Source: Candidatus Poribacteria bacterium (lineage in GTDB: Bacteria; Poribacteria; WGA-4E; WGA-3G). Taken from it: a DNA stretch of 44,051 bases. The position numbers and the translations under genes were made by a program. The notes beneath the pieces are model-generated. The model made no database searches, was not told the origin of the DNA, and saw only the letters and a list, made by a program, of their open reading frames with translations. Below, piece after piece: positions 41,416 through 44,051 of this stretch; position 1 is the first letter of the stretch, and every line of letters begins with the position of its first letter. Location of the stretch: the NCBI GenBank assembly GCA_022394775.1, contig JAGFCB010000133.1:1-44051 (forward strand), written 5' to 3'.

Positions 41416-42294
41416 ATGAAAGAAATAAAAAATATCGGTTTTTTTGTCAATACTACCAAGGCGAACGCGACAGGAATCGTCGAAGGTGTGTCTGCGTGGT
41501 TAGCGGAACGAGGTCTTGTCCCACTTTTACCAGAGGAACAGGCAGTTGAATTGGGATGTTCCAAAACTGGTATTTCCAAAACGGAGATGGTGGATCAAGC
41601 AGATATTATTCTTGTTCTTGGTGGAGATGGGACACTCCTCAGCGCAGCCCATACACCACAGATTGAGAATGTGCCTATCTTGGCGATTAATATTGGGACG
41701 CTTGGGTTTTTAACGGATGCCTCCCTTGATGAACTCTATCCAACGTTGAAGGCGACCTTGGCGGGCGACTATCGGATAGAGCATCGGATGATGTTAGAGG
41801 TTGTAGTAGACAGGGAAGGATTTCCACAGCCTTTTCGAGCTTTCGCGCTCAACGATGTTGTGATTCGGCACTATACGCGTCTGATTGAATTAGATGCTTA
41901 TATTGATGGCGAACTCTTTATACCGTATAACGCCGATGGATTGATAATCGCAACGCCAAGCGGTTCAACCGGATATTCTCTCTCTTGTGCTGGCACTATC
42001 GTCGCACCACAGTTAGAGGCGATTTTACTAACGCCTATTGCGCCGCATAGTTTGACGGTACGTCCGTTCATTGCTGATGGTGATGCGGAGATCACTGTCA
42101 AGATGCGCGCAGCGTATCAGAGTGTTGATGTTTTTGTAGATGGGCAGCGCGAGACACACAGCCTTACTGCTGGTGCGGTCATAAAAGTGGAGAAAGCAGA
42201 ACGGACAATTCAGCTGATCCGTTCACAACACCATAGTTACTACAGAGCTTTGCGTGAGAAACTAATGTTGGGTGAAAGAATCAAGCGGGCATAA
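41416..42294 (+). CDS. nadK: NAD kinase
   Basis: A 292-residue enzyme that phosphorylates NAD to NADP. The catalytic GGDGT is at residues 69-73; the NAD-binding NADGLIIATPSGSTGYSLSCAG and the TPIAPHSLTVRPFI block are typical. Length is standard. It is 42 bases after the DUF368 gene and is followed by recN, a very common pair. Confidence 0.96.
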   Translation: MKEIKNIGFFVNTTKANATGIVEGVSAWLAERGLVPLLPEEQAVELGCSKTGISKTEMVDQADIILVLGGDGTLLSAAHTPQIENVPILAINIGTLGFLTDASLDELYPTLKATLAGDYRIEHRMMLEVVVDREGFPQPFRAFALNDVVIRHYTRLIELDAYIDGELFIPYNADGLIIATPSGSTGYSLSCAGTIVAPQLEAILLTPIAPHSLTVRPFIADGDAEITVKMRAAYQSVDVFVDGQRETHSLTAGAVIKVEKAERTIQLIRSQHHSYYRALREKLMLGERIKRA

Positions 42295-42399
42295 TGCCCT
42301 TAAGTCAAGATTGAACCTGTGAAAGAGAGGAAATCATTTCTTGGCTGAAACCGGTTTTCGACAACGGAGAAAACTGAGCAGAACCTCCATAGTAAAAAA

Positions 42400-44051
42400 A
42401 TGATAGAAACACTCTCTATCCACAACGTCGCTCTCATAGACGAACTCGAACTCGAACTCGCACCCGGATTGAATATTTTTACCGGTGAGACAGGTGCTGG
42501 TAAATCGGTTATCCTCAAATCGATTGGATTGGTATTGGGCGAAAGATCCGCCGCCGATATTGTACGAGAAGGCACCGATTTTGCAAAGGTGGAAGCAGGT
42601 GTCGCACCTGACGAGGCGCATCCAATGTGGCATACTGACTTTGCTTTCAGTGATGCGTTGGACGCATCCGATGTGACCATTCTTTCAAGGCAAATTAGTG
42701 CGAATGGTAGAAGCCGATGCCATATTAATGGGCGTTTGGTGAATTTAAAGCAATTGCAAGAACTTGGCACCTTGCTTGTCGATATCCACGGTCAACATGA
42801 ACATCAGTCATTGTTTCGGACTGAAACCCACCTCAAGCTTTTGGATGATTTTGGCGGGAACAGTGAAGCGCGGCAACAGATTGGTAAGGTATATACGCGA
42901 TTACGAGCCTTACAACGGGAGGCAGCATCCCTCGCGGACACTTTGGCCGCATCAGAACGCGAAAAAGAGCTCCTTGAATTTGAAATTAAAGAACTTACTG
43001 CGGCGAATTTAGAGGAAGGTGAAGATGAAAAACTGGCAGATGAAGCTCACCTACTCAAAAATGCAGAAGCCTTGCGTGAGTCGGCGACCCTTGTATATCG
43101 GCAACTGGATGACGACGGATCTGGGACTGGTGGTTTTGGTAGTCCTTTTGAACGTTTAAAGGGTGCGGCGAAGGAACTTACAAAGTTGTCAGAACTGGAT
43201 GATAGTCTTTCAGAATTACGTGAGCGGTTGGAATCATCGCTCTATGAATTGGAGGATATTGCCTCCCAGGTCCGCTACTATGCGGAAACGATAGAGTCCA
43301 ACTCAATGCGGTTGGACGAGGTTACTGATCGGTTGGCGTTGATTGCAAAATTGAAGCGGCGTTATGGTAACTCTATTTCCGAAATATTAGCCTACTACGC
43401 TGAAGCGGAACAGAAATTGGAGACATTACAACTCGGTTCAGAAAAACAGGAGTCGCTTGAGGGGGAGATCCAGAAAACGATTCAAGAAGCGCAACGCCTG
43501 TGCACTACGCTCTCTGCGAAACGGATACATGTTGCTAAGCATCTGTCGGAGCGGATTGAGAAGGAACTACGCACGCTTAGCATGGACAAAGCGGAGTTTC
43601 AGGCATCCGTGCAGCATATACCAGATGAAGGTGGCCCGTTTCAAATAGATGGTAAACCTTATGCATTCCGTTCTGATGGCATGGACGATGTTGAATTTTT
43701 AATTGCTCCGAATGTTGGTTCTGAAGCGCGCCCAATTGTCAGAATTGCGTCAGGTGGCGAAATTTCACGTATCATGCTTGCTTTAAAGACGGTGTTGGTT
43801 CAAGTTGACGAGATTCCGACACTGCTTTTCGATGAGATTGACAGCGGTATCGGTGGTAAAGTTGCGGATGTCGTTGGTAAAAAATTGAAAGAGTTGTCAG
43901 CCTTTTCACAAGTTATTTGTATTACACATCTTCCTCAGATTGCCCGTTTTGCTGACAAACATTTTCGGGTAGAAAAGAAGGTGGTTGGTGAACGTACCTT
44001 GATTACAGCGAAACCTTTAACATCAGAAGAACAGGTTAATGAAATCGCCCG
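42400..44051 (+). CDS. recN: DNA repair protein RecN, partial (C-terminus off the right edge)
   Basis: At least 550 codons open from the ATG at 42400 to the edge. It is an SMC-like repair ATPase for double-strand breaks. Walker A GETGAGKS is at residues 29-36 after IETLSIHNVALIDELELELAPGLNIF; QISANGRSRCHINGRLV and LVDIHGQHEHQSL follow. Two coiled-coil arms surround the middle, then the C-terminal head: ASGGEISRIMLALK (signature) and LLFDEIDSGIGG (Walker B), ICITHLPQIARFAD. Only a few residues of the end are missing. Confidence 0.96.
   Translation, partial: MIETLSIHNVALIDELELELAPGLNIFTGETGAGKSVILKSIGLVLGERSAADIVREGTDFAKVEAGVAPDEAHPMWHTDFAFSDALDASDVTILSRQISANGRSRCHINGRLVNLKQLQELGTLLVDIHGQHEHQSLFRTETHLKLLDDFGGNSEARQQIGKVYTRLRALQREAASLADTLAASEREKELLEFEIKELTAANLEEGEDEKLADEAHLLKNAEALRESATLVYRQLDDDGSGTGGFGSPFERLKGAAKELTKLSELDDSLSELRERLESSLYELEDIASQVRYYAETIESNSMRLDEVTDRLALIAKLKRRYGNSISEILAYYAEAEQKLETLQLGSEKQESLEGEIQKTIQEAQRLCTTLSAKRIHVAKHLSERIEKELRTLSMDKAEFQASVQHIPDEGGPFQIDGKPYAFRSDGMDDVEFLIAPNVGSEARPIVRIASGGEISRIMLALKTVLVQVDEIPTLLFDEIDSGIGGKVADVVGKKLKELSAFSQVICITHLPQIARFADKHFRVEKKVVGERTLITAKPLTSEEQVNEIA

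Noticed and set aside
42300..42770. 156-codon minus-strand frame
   Set aside because: Antisense to the start of recN, which is unambiguous.

Overview
The window reads as a chromosomal segment of a Gram-negative bacterium. It carries TonB-dependent receptors, an Mla/MCE lipid transporter and lipoproteins with lipoboxes. The gene content and protein style (Gfo/Idh/MocA oxidoreductase, discoidin-like lipoproteins, many lineage-specific proteins, palindromic intergenic repeats) remind me of Candidatus Poribacteria or a relative. That placement is an impression from the sequence, not a phylogenetic result. Most genes lie on the minus strand. Several promoters match the sigma-70 consensus with exactly 17-base spacers, and Shine-Dalgarno sites are common but not universal.

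Layout. 1-4.1 kb: an unrecognised protein of at least 853 residues that runs off the left edge, then an orphan MT-A70 adenine methyltransferase behind an isolated NuoI-like ferredoxin. 4.4-7.4 kb: IMP dehydrogenase (guaB), divergent from a Gfo/Idh/MocA oxidoreductase. 7.4-11.1 kb: a membrane-anchored hypothetical protein, tsaC, tsaD (t6A tRNA modification), a DUF2283 protein and dprA. 11.1-16.4 kb: a palindromic repeat, two related lipoproteins, then cysS, ispF, ispD and a PIN/TRAM membrane protein. 17.1-23.3 kb: radA, mlaD, mlaF and mlaE. A single-gene TnpB transposon sits between mlaF and mlaE in the opposite orientation. 23.3-26.7 kb: the classic rpsF-ssb-rpsR-rplI-dnaB cluster with its own promoter and a structured leader. 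26.9-29.8 kb: two tandem methyltransferases and an orphan substrate-binding lipoprotein. 29.9-35.6 kb: two tandem TonB-dependent receptors. 36.0-37.6 kb: a promoter-driven two-gene unit of unknown function whose second gene encodes only 39 residues. 37.6-39.5 kb: nitroreductase and PfkB-family kinase. 39.5-44.05 kb, plus strand: GT2 glycosyltransferase, DUF368 polyprenyl-phosphate transporter family protein, nadK, and recN running off the right edge.

How the genes work together. Most of the window is housekeeping: translation, replication and repair (dnaB, ssb, radA, dprA, recN), isoprenoid precursors, t6A and purine synthesis. Envelope functions are interleaved: Mla transport, TonB uptake and a GT2/DUF368 pair plausibly linked through polyprenyl phosphate. 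The best candidate for something new is the tnpB transposon. Its transcript should begin at a dense set of perfect complementary segments that can form a pseudoknot or a two-state switch just before the start codon, separate from the expected guide-RNA scaffold at the 3' end. Second candidates are an IMP dehydrogenase that appears to lack the flap Arg-Tyr dyad, an MCE protein with a barrel-like C-terminus, and the unknown 429-residue/39-residue gene pair. No rRNA, tRNA or CRISPR array was seen.
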